Positions 1 to 11,462 are shown, counted from the first letter of the stretch. The stretch is 64,000 nucleotides of DNA from Ovis canadensis (GCF_042477335.2 NC_091257.1:49632501-49696500), one strand, 5' to 3'. A program made the numbers and translations. The notes: generated from the letters alone by a model not told the origin.

Positions 1-229
1 TTGTTCTTGGACAAAAGTACTCTTGTTATACATCCTACAGGGAAGCAGTTTGTAAACCTCAAGGACTTGGCCTCAAGGTTATTGTTTTACTGAACTACTC
101 TCTGAAATAGTTTTTTTTTTTTAAAAAAAAAAACAAAACAGTACTTAATAAACCAGTGTGAGTAAGAATAGAACTCCTGCAAATGTAGAGATGGGACACT
201 CACCCAGTAAAAAGATAGGGTTCTAGTTA
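1..229. other. single-copy DNA, no gene seen
   Basis: No recognisable gene or repeat family. A T-run followed by an A-rich run occupies about 111-137. Confidence 0.5.
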
Positions 230-650
230 AGAGCTGTTCTCTAGAACTGAGCTGACTAGGTTTAGTCCTGGCTTTGTCTTAAACCTGCTGTGCGTCCTTG
301 GGCAACCTTCCTAACCTCTCCGGGCCTCTGCCTGTCTCAGATACGAAATGGAGACGACAATGATGTGCTCAGTCTCGTAGTTGTGTCTTTCTGTGACCCC
401 GTGGACTGTAGCCCACCAGGCTCCTCTGTCCATGGGATTCTCCAGTGAAGAATACTGGAGCGGGTTGCTATTTCCTCCTCCAGGGGATCTTCCTGACCCA
501 GGGATCGAACCTGCATCTCTTAGGTCTCCTGCCTTGGCAGGTGGAGTCTTTACCACTACACCACCTGGACGCTCCTCAGTAATGATAGATCTTACACATA
601 GCTTGTGGTGAGACTGGAATAGGTGAGACAGAAATAGGGTAATAGGTAAC
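230..650 (+). repeat. MIR SINE, split by a Bov-tA insertion
   Basis: The left part (about 230-364) has the MIR core: a 'ccttgggcaacctt' block, then a pyrimidine-rich segment, then 'gaaatggagacgacaa'. The right part (581 to about 650) resumes with the following MIR segment ('cacatagcttgtggtgag'). The Bov-tA at 365-580 interrupts it. The 3' limit is approximate. Confidence 0.65.
365..580 (-). mobile_element. Bov-tA SINE inserted in MIR
   Basis: In reverse orientation it reads the BovB-derived tail, the body, and the tRNA-Glu-like head with a pol III B-box-like motif (reverse of 'cagggatcgaacc'). A short shared 'aatgat' at 359-364 and 581-586 fits a target-site duplication. The element is non-autonomous and relies on LINE machinery. 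Confidence 0.85.
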
Positions 651-674
651 CTAAGTAATAGGTATACTTAGCAT

Positions 675-952
675 GCTGCTGCTGCTGCTGCTAAGTCGCT
701 TCAGTCGTGTCCAACTCTGTGCAACCCCATGGACGGCAGCCCACCAGGCTCCGCCGTCCCTGGGCTTCTCCAGGCAAGAACACTGGAGTGGGTTGCCATT
801 TCCTTCTCCAATGCATGAAGGTGAAAAGTGAAAGTGAAGTCACTCAGTCGTGTCTGATTCTTTGTGACCCTGCGGGCTGCAGCCTACCAGGCTCCTCCGT
901 CCATGGGATTTTCCAGGCAAGAGTACTGGAGTGGGTTGCCATTGCCTTCTCC
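675..952 (-). mobile_element. Bov-A2 SINE (dimeric Bov-A)
   Basis: Two Bov-A units are joined by the 'gtgaaaagtgaaagtgaag' linker, with a short CTG tract at the left edge (the 3' AGC tail on the minus strand). A perfect 11-bp duplication 'atacttagcat' at 664-674 and 953-963 sets the boundaries. Confidence 0.93.
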
Positions 953-963
953 ATACTTAGCAT

Positions 964-1592
964 AGTAAATCCTAATTAATTTATCCTAATTATTATGGTA
1001 GTAAAACATAATATGCAAAGTAAACAAACATAGGATGTTTTGAAAAGAGCAGTGTCCACCCCATTTTTGTACTCTGTATTAGATGAAGTGTCAGGTAAGT
1101 TACACTGCAGTAACAAAACCCTCCAGACCTTAGCAGCTTGTGAGAGAGAGAGATGCGGCTGGGGTGGGGCTTCTCACTCATCCACGATGTCATTGGGTGA
1201 GTGGTGTCCTCTCTGGTGGCTGCATTTGTACCGGAGGAAAGTGGACCTGGAGAGCCTGGCACCACCTCTTAAATGCTTCTCCCCAGAGGCGACACATGTC
1301 TTCTCTGCTCACATTCGCCAGCTAGAACAAGCCCTGACCAGGGGGAGCTCCTGGGAAGTGGGAAGGGAACCACACCCCCACCGTGGCTGCAGTAGATGCT
1401 GGACAGCAAGTAGGTCTCACACCCAGCCCCAGGGTCCCGCAGGCCATGTCCCAGCTCAGCAGGAGAATGAGAGGTGAGGACCCCCTGAGACAGGGGACTC
1501 CAGCCCTACAAGGCATCCTTTCAGACTCTCCCAGTTTCCTGTCCTCCCAGCACCGGCGTGGCTCTGTAAGAATATATATTTTTAACAGTTAC
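964..1592. repeat. ancient unclassified interspersed repeat, about 1085-1375, in single-copy DNA
   Basis: The stretch from 'cactgcagtaacaaaac' to 'gagctcctgggaagtggg' has the look of an old mammalian repeat containing a 'goods-like' arrangement also seen at 40.7-41.2 kb. I cannot assign its class (LTR or DNA transposon). No credible gene. Confidence 0.35.
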
Positions 1593-2147
1593 TGAAATTA
1601 AAAGATGCTTCCTCCTTGGAAGAAAAGTTATAACCAACCTAGATAGCATATTGAAAAGCAGAGATATTACTTTGCCAACAAAGTTCTCTCTAGTCAAGGC
1701 TATGGTTTTTCCAGTGGTCATGTATGGATGTGAGAGTTGGACTGTGAAGAAAGCTGAGCACTGAAGAATTGATGCTTTTGAACTGTGGTGTTGGAGAAGA
1801 CTCTTGAGAGTCCCTTGGACTACAAGGAGATCCAACCAGTCCATCCTAAAGGAGATCAGTCCTGAGTGTTCATTGGAAGGACTGATGCTGAGGCTGAAAT
1901 TCCAATACTTTGGCCACCTCATGAGAAGAGTTGACTCATTGGAAAAGACCCTGATGCTGGGAGGGATTGGGGACAGGAGGAGAAGGGGACGACAGAGGAT
2001 GAGATGGTTGGATGGCATCACTGTCTCGATGCACATGAGTTTGGGTGAACTCCAGGAGTTGGTGATGGACAGGGAGGCCTGGCGTGCTGCGATTCATGGG
2101 GTCGCAAAGAGTCAGACATGACTGAGCGACTGAACTGAACTGAACTG
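1593..2147 (+). mobile_element. 5'-truncated BovB LINE, 3' end
   Basis: Encodes decayed C-terminal BovB protein downstream of the RT core (blocks resembling YGCESWTVKKAEH and [12 protein letters not shown]) and ends in the typical repeated 'ctgaa' terminus. An in-frame stop follows the KKAEH block (the codon is TGA where the family has CGA). The CGA codon near 1990 is retained. No clear target-site duplication. Confidence 0.93.
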
Positions 2148-2665
2148 ATGCCTGCAAAGTCATAAAAAGGGCTCTCTAAACCTGTCCAGTAAGCACCATG
2201 GTTGGTGATATTCTAGAATTCTGGCTCTTTGTTATAATTTTGATGACTAGGTGGTCTTCAGCACTAGAATTCATAGAAGAAAGGCTGAGAACTAGACACC
2301 AACCACCTCTCATTTAATATTTAAAGCAAAATGTATACTCTGGTCTTTTGGGCTTCTCAAATCTGACCCCAAATTGAATACAATGCCGAAAGAAATATTT
2401 TAGGGCTCTCAGAAAGGGTCAGGAAGGGCAGGGATTCTTGGGGTGCATGGGTGCTGCTCTCTCCAGAATGCCCTACCCCAGGTACCCCTGTGGGCACACC
2501 CCATTCATGAGCCCTCCCTTTGCTGCCCGTGTCCACTCTGAGATACTCAGGTTGGGAAACTCCTGCAGGAACAACAGATTCAGACCCAGGAGAGAAAGCC
2601 CAGGGGAGGCTTTCATGAAAGGCTCTCCTGGTGAGGTTTAGATTCACCTGAAAACCTCTCAGTTT
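2148..2665. other. single-copy DNA, no gene seen
   Basis: No repeat family or coding signal recognised. The overlapping open frames at about 2357-2647 lack codon or motif support. Confidence 0.5.
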
Positions 2666-2669
2666 TTAA

Positions 2670-3010
2670 ATTTTTTACATCATGAAAGTGTCAAACATAC
2701 TCAAAAGCAGATGCCATCATAGTGGAATGGCCCCCTTATACAAAGACTTGGTATCATTTCCCCACTGCCATCTGGATGTAGCGCTAAAAAATATGAACCT
2801 TTAAAAAAACAAAAACAAAACATGATGACAGCCCATTACCCTCTTATTCCCATTCTGTGATTACATTCCCTCAGCTGTCAAAAATCTGTATTTCAAGCTG
2901 ACTTGTTATAAGTAGATCCAAATTAGGTCTACAAATAGCTGTTGGTTATTATTTTTTAAAGACTTTTGCTGGTTTATTTGTTTCTTGGATTACTAATGAT
3001 GTTGTTTATC
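2670..3010. repeat. degraded old L1-like 3' region
   Basis: The order of segments (tcaaaagcagatgcc..., then a cccattac block, then 'ccaaattaggtctac') resembles an old mammalian L1 3' UTR. It is heavily diverged, so family and strand are uncertain. Confidence 0.35.
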
Positions 3011-3110
3011 ATGCAACGTATGTTCTATCATCTGAACTTATTTCTCCATAAATTGCTTGGTCAGCCATAATTCTATTATTTGTGAGCTATTTTCATTTTG
3101 TTTGTGGGAT

Positions 3111-3425
3111 GGTATGGTATGTTTTTTTAACTGAAGTAGAGTTGATTTGGGCTTTCCTGGTGGCTCAGATGGTAAAGAATCTGCCTGCAATAAAGAAGAC
3201 CTGGGTTTGATCCCTGGGTTGGGAAGATCCCCTGGAGAAGGGTATGGCAACCCCACACCAGTATTCTCGCCTGGAGAATCCCATGGACAGAGGAGCCTAG
3301 TGGGTTACAGTCTATGGGGACATGATTGAAGCAACTGAGCACACACACAGCATAGCTGATTTGCAATGTTTATTTCAGGTACAGCGTGGTAATTCCCTGC
3401 TTTTACAGATTATGCTCCATTAAAA
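3111..3425 (-). mobile_element. artiodactyl L1 3' end, split by Bov-tA
   Basis: The left flank 'aactgaagtagagttgattt' and the right flank from 3354 ('agctgatttgcaatgttt') are the two halves of the antisense L1 terminus that normally reads 'ttgaagtatagttgattt'. Old and diverged. Confidence 0.6.
3149..3353 (+). mobile_element. Bov-tA SINE inserted in L1
   Basis: Starts with the canonical 'gggctttcctggtggctca' tRNA-like head, then the BovB-derived body and an (AC)n tail. 'agttgattt' (3140-3148) and 'agctgattt' (3354-3362) form a 9-bp duplication with one mismatch. Confidence 0.92.
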
Positions 3426-5892
3426 GTTATGACAAATTAGATGGTTGTGTCTCTTAGTTCTCTCCACGGTGCATCCGTCTGCAAGTACACGGGGTCCTGC
3501 TGCCCCTGCTGCAGAGGGGAATGCTTAACCAAGAAGCAGGGTTGGGCTGACGGCCCAAGTGGTCCTTTGTCAGATTCCTCCCCAGCCCTCCATGAGCAGA
3601 TCATTCATTGGCAAGTGTGGCTTCATCAATCATTTCATTTGAGGCTGCAAAAGACTGTTTTTACAAATTCATGACTTTTTCCCATTCCTTGGATTCTTTC
3701 CAGAAGGTGATTTTCCCTCATCAGTGGGGACTATTTTTACCCTCAAATATAGTTAATAAAGAAGGGCTGGATAGAAGCTCAATTCTTTCTTTTCTTAAGG
3801 CTCATTTTCAGAGTAAGGATTTGGTGCCCTACTTAATTCCAGCAGTGTCCAAAGGTTGTGTGTGTTTGTTCGTTTGGTTGCTTCGTTTTTTTGGTGGGGA
3901 TAAGAGTCTGTCTCTTAAGTCATGATGATGATAGTAATGGATTCATGACTTTTTATGAGCTTCATGTGTTTCAGTCAATCGCATCTACTAATTCTCTTTA
4001 TTCTTCTATTCATCTTCAGTCACTGGGAGGTGGTTCACTTTGGCTCCTACGTCCTTTCACACAACCCATCATCCTCTCTGCTTCCTTCGTCACAACACAT
4101 CTCGGCTCCTCTTGTCTATTTCCTGCCTAGACTTGGAAGTAGCCGCTCCCCGAAAGAGCCCTGCTTCTTCCTAATGGGTCTACTGATTATATTCTACAAC
4201 ACAAAATGCAGGTTTCTTATGTCCGTGAGCCTGGGTATGAGAGATGTCATCTCTGCCTACACCACCACTCCTCAAAGCCTCCCACACAAAACTCAACTTC
4301 ATTTCAAAGGTCTGGAATAGATGGCACTTCTACAGAAAGCCTCACTGTATTCCAAATGAGTAAATAATTCTTTTCTTAGTTTTTCCTGATGCAGCTGTGA
4401 GTCTGAGAAGTGACAGACACAGTGAGATGTAAACCAACACATAATCTAACCAGAGAGAGATGTGGAGTTACCAGCGAAGGGGACCCTGGAGATCAATGGA
4501 CTGGTGAGACCAGGGGGAAGGGACCAGCTCTTGCCTGAGCAGGTATCCCTGGGGGACTGCCCCCTTTCTCTGGGAGCATTACCCTCTTGGAAAGAGGGAG
4601 CACAGCTTCCAGCAGGACTCCTGGGGAGCCGAGAGGGAGGAAGGGGATCCCTGACTGCGATCAGCTGAACATACCAAACCATCAGCGGAGGGTGGGGGCA
4701 GGGACAGGTGCCATAGACAGATCTAGTCAGACCCACATCCGCCAGGACCCTGAGATGGAAAAGAAGGAGGACACTGCCCTTTGGAAAGACAAATAAGCTG
4801 ATTCGATGAATGAACAAGGGAATGTCCCTGCCAAATTCCCTTGAACTTGAGCAAGGAAAACTTTTGTACAAAGTATAAACCTCAATAAATGAATTGCGAA
4901 TTGAGTTCCTGAGTTACTGGCAACTAGGAATCCATAGCAGAGCCCTTCAGAGGCATGGCATGGTCACTCTAGGTGGGTAAGGAGAGACAAACGTCTTGTT
5001 TAACCACCAGGCCCTCCCTTGGAACAGCGGGTTATCTTTCAGAGAAATGCAACTTCGATCTCTTCTCCTCGACTTTGCGTAGGGGTGGAAAGAATCTTCC
5101 ACTTTGCGTCTGGAACTCGTGGAGACAGAACAGGGGGAAGCCAGCTGAATTTATGCTCTGGGCTGCGTGCCATCTGCTGAGCCCTGCTGTGCAATTAGCA
5201 GGCCTCTCCTTTGTAAACTGTGTGGCCTCCTGCGCAGCCTGCTTGAGTCTCTGCCATCAAAATAAGTTTTATATGGGCCGTCGCTGCTCAGTGTTCTGCG
5301 AGTCATTTCTCTCGCTTAAGACCATACAAGGTTAGGGCTTGTGTCTACTTCAACATTCAGCTAACTGGGTCCTGCACGATTTCATATCCGACTCAAAGGA
5401 ACCCAGCATCCTGGCGTTCCCAGAAGAAATGTGGGGAAATAAAACTCATGGCTGACACATAGACGAGACTGGTAGGGGGAATCTCTGAGAGTTTGTCCAG
5501 GTGGGCTTTGCAAAATCCCATGTTCAGGCGAAGCTCCGATATTTTAAACAGACAGGAAATTGGCAGGGTGCCCCCTGAATGACTCGCTTGTTGATGTCAT
5601 TTTCTGCCTGCCGTGCCAGGCTGTCTCCTGAGGGACCAGAAACAAGTCTGAGGAGGCTCTGAGATAAGCCTGGGGGTGTGCTGACTTGTGATCCTGATGC
5701 CACTGGGGCCCCCCAAGTCCAGGGAGAAGCAGCACCCTGAAAGCTCTCGGGGGGAAAGGAGTAGAGTGGGTTTTGAGCACTTGGTCCAGGATCTGTTTCT
5801 ACTACTTGGACTCATCATCCTCTCCATCCCTTTTGAGATGCCCCTCACCACCACCAAAACAACCCACATGTTGAGCAGTGGCCGCGATGAGC
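3426..5892. other. 2.5 kb single-copy DNA, no gene seen
   Basis: Open frames here (for example 3955-4320, 4446-4871, 4973-5335) overlap one another on both strands and show no domain or splice-bounded structure. I recognise no repeat family. Confidence 0.5.
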
Positions 5893-6062
5893 AGGTTCAG
5901 TTCGGCTCAGTCACTCACTGGTATCCGACTCTTTGCGACCCCATGGACTGCAGCATGCCAGGCTTCCCTGTCCATCACCAACTCCCAGAGCTTGCTCAAA
6001 CTCATGTCCATAGAGTCAGTAATGCCATCCAACCATCTCATCCTCTGTCGTCCCCTTCTTTA
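5893..6062 (-). mobile_element. BovB LINE 3'-terminal fragment
   Basis: The reverse complement of the last ~165 bp of BovB, from the 'ttcagttc' terminus to 'gtcgtccccttct'. The CGA codon (read 'tcg' at 6048-6050) is retained. Together with the next element it forms a long inverted pair. Confidence 0.9.
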
Positions 6063-6086
6063 TAGTGAATTACTAACACTAGCAAT

Positions 6087-6342
6087 GCTGAAGCTGAAAC
6101 TCCAATACTTTGGCCACCTCATGAGAAGAGTTGACTCATTGGAAAAGACTCTGATGCTGGGAGGGATTGGGGGCAGGAGGAGAAGGGGATGACAGAGGAT
6201 GAGTTGGCTGAATGGCATCACTGACTCGATGGACATGAGTTTGAGTGAACTCCGGGAGTTGGTGATGGACAGGGAGGCCTGGCGTGCTGCGATTCATGGG
6301 GTCACAAAGGGTCAGACACGACTGAGCGACTGGACTGAACTG
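6087..6342 (+). mobile_element. BovB LINE 3'-terminal fragment with 12-bp TSD
   Basis: A 256-bp, strongly 5'-truncated BovB ending in 'gactggactgaactg'. Perfect 12-bp duplications 'aacactagcaat' at 6075-6086 and 6343-6354 show an independent insertion beside the minus-strand copy. The frame is closed by TGA at 6190-6192. Confidence 0.95.
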
Positions 6343-6354
6343 AACACTAGCAAT

Positions 6355-6547
6355 TACTGTTACTGCTATCACTGAATGTCATACTGACTGTTGGAGCTGA
6401 AGTCACTATGGAGACAGCAGGGTGGCAGGATCTCCCCTAGAGGAGGGCATTTTTCTAGGGAGGGGTCCTATCCCCTTCTTTGGCCATCCAGGGATCTAAT
6501 ACTTTCAAAGATGACCGGAAAAGATTTTGATTTTAAAAGCGTAAGAC
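6355..6547. other. single-copy DNA, no gene seen
   Basis: Short unique spacer between BovB copies. Nothing recognisable. Confidence 0.5.
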
Positions 6548-7314
6548 ACACACCCTTATGGCAGAAAGTGAAGAGGAACTAAAAAGCCTCTTGATGAAAG
6601 TGAAAGTGGAGAGTGAACAAGCTGGCTTAAAGCTCAACATTCAGAAAACTAAGATCATGGCATCTGGTCCCATCACTTCATGGGAAATAGATGGGGAAAC
6701 AGTGGAAACAGTGTCAGACTTTATTTTTGGGGGTTCCAAAATCACTGCAGATGGTGACTGCAGTCATGAAATTAAAAGATGCTTACTCCTTGGAAGAAAA
6801 GTTATGACCAACCTAGATAGCATATTCAAAAGCAGAGACATCACTTTGCCGACTAATGTCTGTCTAGTCAAGGCTATTGTTTTCCCAGTGGTCATGTATG
6901 GATGTGAGAGTTGGACTGTGAAGAAGGCTGAGCACTGAAGAATTGATGCTTTTGAACTGTGATGTTGGAGAAGACTCTTGAGAGTCCCTTGGACTACAAG
7001 GAGATCCAACCAGTCCATTCTGAAGGAGATCAGCCCTGGGTATTCTTTGGAAGGACTGATGCTCAAGCTGAAGCTCCAGTACTTTGGCCACCTCATGCGA
7101 AGAGTTGACTCATTGGAAAAGACTCTGATGCTGGGAGGGATTGGGGGCAGGAGGAAAAGGGGACGACAGAGGATGAGATGGCTGGATGGCATCACTGACT
7201 CGATGAACGTGAGTTTGAGTGAACTCTGGGAGTTGGTGATGGACAGGGAGGCCTGGCGTGCTGCGATTCATGGGGTTGCAAAGAGTCGGGCACGACTGAG
7301 TGACTGAACTGAAC
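6548..7314 (+). mobile_element. 5'-truncated BovB LINE
   Basis: Begins just after the RT YADD box equivalent, with the 'acccttatggcagaaagtg' block, and runs to the 3' terminus. No clear TSD. Confidence 0.94.
6558..7307 (+). pseudogene. BovB ORF2 C-terminal remnant (post-RT region)
   Basis: The first open stretch (6558-6938) carries MAESEEELKSLL, LKLNIQKTKIMASG and MYGCESWTVKKAEH. It stops where the family has an arginine codon. A second open stretch in the same frame (6978-7307) carries the [26 protein letters not shown] and [17 protein letters not shown] blocks. This is the part of the BovB protein after the catalytic palm. Endonuclease and RT motifs are absent because of 5' truncation. Not a functional gene. 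Confidence 0.85.
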
Positions 7315-7435
7315 TCAAGTGAAGATATACATTCAGCTGGTAAAAGCCTCCACTCCTCAACTGATGAGAAGACACGGTAAGAAGCAGTGGAGATACAGAC
7401 AGACCAACAAACATGGGGGTGGTGAGAAGGAATGA
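7315..7435. other. spacer, no gene seen
   Basis: Unassigned; it could be a diverged part of the following L1. Confidence 0.4.
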
Positions 7436-7679
7436 GAGGGTGGGATGTATGGAGAGAGCAACATGGAAACTTATAGATGGCCAATGGGAATTTACTGTAT
7501 GACTCAGGGAACTCAAACCAAGGCTCTGAAATAACCAAGAGGGTGGGATGGGGAGGGAGGTTCAAGAGAGAGGGGCCTTAGTTATACCTATGGCTGATTC
7601 ATGCTGATGTTTGGCAGAAACCAACACAATTTTGAAAAGCAATTACCCTTCAATTAAAAAATAAATAAATTCTAAAAAA
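7436..7679 (+). mobile_element. bovine-type L1 3' end
   Basis: Shows the ruminant L1 3' UTR series: 'gagggtgggatgtatgg', 'ggctgattcatgctgatg', 'cagaaaccaacacaatttt', ending 'caattaaaaaataaataaat'. Sense orientation with an A-rich tail. Confidence 0.85.
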
Positions 7680-8299
7680 GAAGCTGAGAAAAGTGCTGGA
7701 AGGCTGATTTCATGGCTGGACTTCTGGACCTTTCTTTGTCTTCAAGCGAGACTGCCACCCAGTTCTATTCGCACAGCTTCCACACAATTCAGGGATCCTG
7801 GGGGTAATGTGGGAGGCAGCAGAAACAGAGGCTTGTTTCAGCTCCCCTGGAATGTCAGTGGCGTAAGCGTGTGAGGCCCAACATAAACTAAGCTCTTAAC
7901 AGACTTGCTTTTCCCCCACTCAGCTCATTTTGGGTCCTCACCTGGCTGGGGGCAGAATTCAGGCGCTAGTGGCCGCATATCCCTGCTAATGCTTGTTTCC
8001 CGAGTGTACGTGAGACTGCCTCCTGCAGGGGGCGCTTGGGAGCCCCAGCCCTGTACACAGGGCCTCCGCAGGGGGGTTGGCGCCAGCTCGGCAGCATTTT
8101 ACTCTGACGCCAGAGATCAACCCCGTTTTCTCTGCCCATCCTTTCTCTCTCCTGGTCCTGCTATACATGGGCAGATTTTCCTCCCAGTCTGTACCCCATC
8201 TTCCATCTTCCTCCTTCCCTTCGTCTCTCTCTCTCAGTTCTCTCTTTTTTTCCCTTTCCTGTCTACCTGTGATCTTTTCAGCTTGCAACATCTTTCTCT
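7680..8299. other. single-copy DNA, no gene seen
   Basis: Moderately GC-rich. A pyrimidine-rich run lies at about 8200-8270. The open frame at 7905-8408 has no recognisable domain. Confidence 0.5.
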
Positions 8300-9589
8300 C
8301 ACATCAGTCCACGTAGTCAGTCAACTCGCCAAGAGCCTGCTGCATGCCAGCCTGTGCTCAGCCCCAGGGGTGGGGCAGGTGCAAGGCAGAGAGACCCTGG
8401 ACCTCTAAAATGGACCTGATGGGAGACAGTGGGATAGGTGGCCAACGAGGAAGCTGAGAGGTAGATGTGGTGATCTCAGGAGCTGAGAAATGCAATAGAG
8501 AAGACAGATTAGTGTGACAGAAAGTGATGGAGAGGAAGGGAGGGCTCTTTTAGCCATTTTGGTCACGGAAGGAACTTTCTGAGAAGGTAACATATACTCT
8601 GGACTTGAATACTGAAAAAGAGGTGGCTGTGTGATGAGTTGGAAGAAGGAATGGTAAGCGCAAAGGCCCTGAGGCAGCAGGGAGCTGGCATCCCTGAGCC
8701 GGGAAGAGACCAGTGCGGCCTCAGCTCAGGGAAACCCTGGGTACCCGGGTGGGGGAGTAATGGAAGAACTGTCATCCGCAGCACAGGGTCTGGTTTGATT
8801 CTGGTGGAGTCATGATGATGGCGCTATTTAAGCAGGTAAGTGCTAAGAGAATACTCTTGTCTTAGCTTCTGTCTGTGCAGAGGACAGGGGTAGTGGCCAG
8901 GAAGTCAGCTGGGAGGCTTTGCTGTAGCCCAGAGATTATAGGGGCTCAGACCTTTAGTGGAGCAGAAGAGGGGGGACAAGAGGTCAGATTCAGGGTACAT
9001 TTGGGAATTCAACTGGATATGGCAAAGAGACCAGCAGGCTGGGTTTCTTTCCCGTCTCTTCCCTTCCCTCTTCAGCAACCTCCTCCACCTTTTTTCCAAT
9101 TGAATGATGACATATATTGAAAGTAGGAAGTTAGAGGTGGGGAGAAATCAAAAGATAGAGTTTGGCCACAACCTTAGCAAACCTATAAGGCAACTCAGAG
9201 AATCGAAGGTGCCTTCTCTGCAGAGCAGCTGGAGCCCACACCGGTGCTCAGAGCTTCGGAGACCAGACATGGGCTGGATGCCCATTGGGGTCTCTTGGCT
9301 GGCTGCCTTAGGCAGTGCACAAGCTGAACACAACAGTCCATGGTGACCCTAATCTGGCCCATACAACATCTGAGATATCTGTTAGGCATCTGAATAGAGA
9401 GGATAGTTAGATGACTATTGTAGTTCTGAATTTCAGGGAGAAATTGGGACTAGAGAAGTGAATTTAGGTGACAGAATAACACAGTTTTTAAAATCAGGGG
9501 ATTAAGGCTGTGAACGTGGAGAGGAAGCAACGTGGGCTAGGAAGGAAGCCTGGGCCACTCCACAGTGCAGCAGTTAGGAGAGAGGACGA
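8300..9589 (-). repeat. L2 LINE, antisense, old
   Basis: Read on the plus strand, blocks follow the order of reverse-complemented L2: an 'ctgctgcatgccagcctgtgctcagccc' type block near 8340, 'ggtcacggaaggaactttctgag', 'gcgcaaaggccctgaggcag', then a 'gctgggaggc' block near 8908 and 'ctgagatatctgttaggcatc' near 9370. The match is patchy between 9100 and 9360. It continues beyond the Bov-A2 at 9599-9881. Confidence 0.5.
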
Positions 9590-9598
9590 AGATGCAGC

Positions 9599-9881
9599 TG
9601 CTGCTGCTGCTGCTGCTGCTAAGTCGCTTCAGTCGTGTCCGACTCTGTGCAACCCCATAGACGGCAGCCCACCAGGCTCCCCCGTCCCTGGGATTCTCCA
9701 GGCAAGAACACTGGAGTGGGTTGCCATTTCCTTCTCCAATGCAGGAAAGTGAAAAGTGAAAGTGAAGTTGCTCAGTCGTGCCCGCCTCTTAGCAACCCCA
9801 TGGACTGCAGCCCACCAGGCTCCTCCATCCATGGGATTTTCCAGGCAAGAGTATTGGAGTGGGGTGCCATTGCCTTCTCCG
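9599..9881 (-). mobile_element. Bov-A2 SINE with CTG tract
   Basis: Dimeric Bov-A with about nine CTG units at the left edge. 'agatgcagc' at 9590-9598 and 9882-9890 is a 9-bp target-site duplication. It splits the L2. Confidence 0.93.
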
Positions 9882-9890
9882 AGATGCAGC

Positions 9891-10190
9891 AGAGAGACCC
9901 AGAAAGAGCTGCTGGTGAGACAGATGAACAATGTGGAAAGTGATGGCCCAGATGGCAAATGAAGAGAGGATGTGAAGAGGCAGAGATGGGCTCTGTCAGA
10001 TGAGGCTGAGTAAGACGAGCAGTGAGGTGGAGTATCTGGTCAGATGGCGACTCGGGGTGCAGAGTGCAGGAAACGGGGCCAAGCCTGACTGCAGTGGGCA
10101 GGGCAGAACGGAGACAGGCAACCCTTTAGAGGAGTTCTGATAAAGGAGGAGAAAGAAAAGCAGGAGGTGAGTGGGAGCACAAGGCATAAC
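9891..10190 (-). repeat. L2 LINE continuation, antisense
   Basis: Purine-rich sequence with a 'gatgaggctgagtaagacga' segment that fits the upstream part of the same antisense L2. Diverged; the limits are approximate. Confidence 0.4.
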
Positions 10191-10844
10191 TGATGATTCT
10201 ATTTAGCCTCAGGTGTGCTGATTTGTGGAGAGAAAAGGTACAGAGCAGCACACACAGTCTTCTTCTGTGGGGTGTGGGATTTGGGCACGCGTTCACCTTT
10301 ATTTTCTGTATTTCATTCTTTGAGTTACCTTACACTAAATACGTATTATTTTTATAGTCATATAAAAAGAAGCAAAATGTTATATGTTATATAATGAAGA
10401 CAGCTCATTGGGAACTCAACAGTTTCCTGTTTTTTGTCTTTGTCAGTCTTTACCATTTTCCCTCTCCGCCCCCCTCCTCTTTCTGCTCTCTTTCTACTGA
10501 CTCCCCTACTCCCACAGTTGCGTAGCTTCATGTCATCTTGCACACCTGTATCACCTGTGGACGGTGGGACCCTACCTGACGGGTATTCTGTACCTGGTAC
10601 TGTGCTCAGCACCACTCCAAATTCAGGCAGCCTCAGTCAGCACTTCTGTTGAGCCATGGATTCAATGATTATAACACAGGTTCTTTCTACTGTTCTGCTG
10701 GAGCAGTGAGGCTACCACCACCTGCTGGACCCACTGTGAATGGAGAGCTTATTATACCAAATAGTCAAGGCCAATTTTTTGTAGGGTTCACAGAGAACTT
10801 TGGATGCCTTGAGGTCTACATTCAGGTCAGCGATTTGCCCTGTG
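10191..10844. other. single-copy DNA, no gene seen
   Basis: No gene or repeat recognised. AT-rich at 10325-10400, pyrimidine-rich at 10440-10500. Confidence 0.5.
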
Positions 10845-11000
10845 CTTAGCACAGAAGCCACATCGCATATACTCTATAAACACTGGATGTGATGACTACA
10901 GTTAACACTGTCATATGGTATTCTTAGCACAGAAGCCACATCGCATATACTCTATAAACACTGGATGTGATGGTTGTAGTTAACACTGTTATACGGTATT
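10845..11000. repeat. 78-bp tandem duplication, two copies
   Basis: Copy 1 is 10845-10922 and copy 2 is 10923-11000, each starting 'cttagcacagaagccacat'. They differ at six positions, all transitions, in the last third of the unit. The right part of the unit is L1 3' sequence. Confidence 0.97.
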
Positions 11001-11216
11001 CTTGCAAGCTGTTCAGACAGTGGATTCCAAGGTTTCTCATCACAAGAAAAAACTATCTTCCTTTTTATTTTCTGTGTCTATGTGAGATGATGGATGTTCA
11101 GTAAACTTATTGTAATCATCGTTTCATAATATATGGACGTCAAATCACTGTGTGGGCCACCTGAAATGAATACATGGCTGTACATCAATTTTATCTCAAT
11201 AAAACTTAATGTTGAA
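10960..11216 (+). mobile_element. L1 3' end, sense
   Basis: Has the L1 3' UTR series 'gttgtagttaacactgtta', 'tctcatcacaagaaaaaa', 'gatgatggatgttcagtaa' and terminus 'tatctcaataaaac'. Sense orientation, AATAAA near the end. Confidence 0.8.
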
Positions 11217-11302
11217 TGAATAAAAGGATATTGGTGTACAAGGATCTTACCATTTGTGACTCCTAAAATAATCTATGTTCAAAACCATCATACGTGAGAC
11301 TC
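11217..11302. other. spacer
   Basis: Short unassigned interval. Confidence 0.4.
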
Positions 11303-11462
11303 TTGCTCCTCGAGGTGTGAGCTGAGGACCAGCAGCATCACCCCACCTGGGAGCTCATTAGGGATGCAGCCTCATCTTGGGCACCCCCAAGACCTGCTGA
11401 AACAGATGTGCATTTGGACATGATCCCCAGCAATCTGCCTGCTTCACAGGGAAAGCATTTGG
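11303..11462 (+). mobile_element. MER5A-like DNA transposon (hAT-Charlie MITE)
   Basis: Shows the MER5A blocks 'gaccagcagcatcaccccac', 'ctgggagctcattagggatg', 'gacctgctgaaacagatgtg' and 'ccccagcaatctgcctg'. Old and non-autonomous. Confidence 0.75.
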
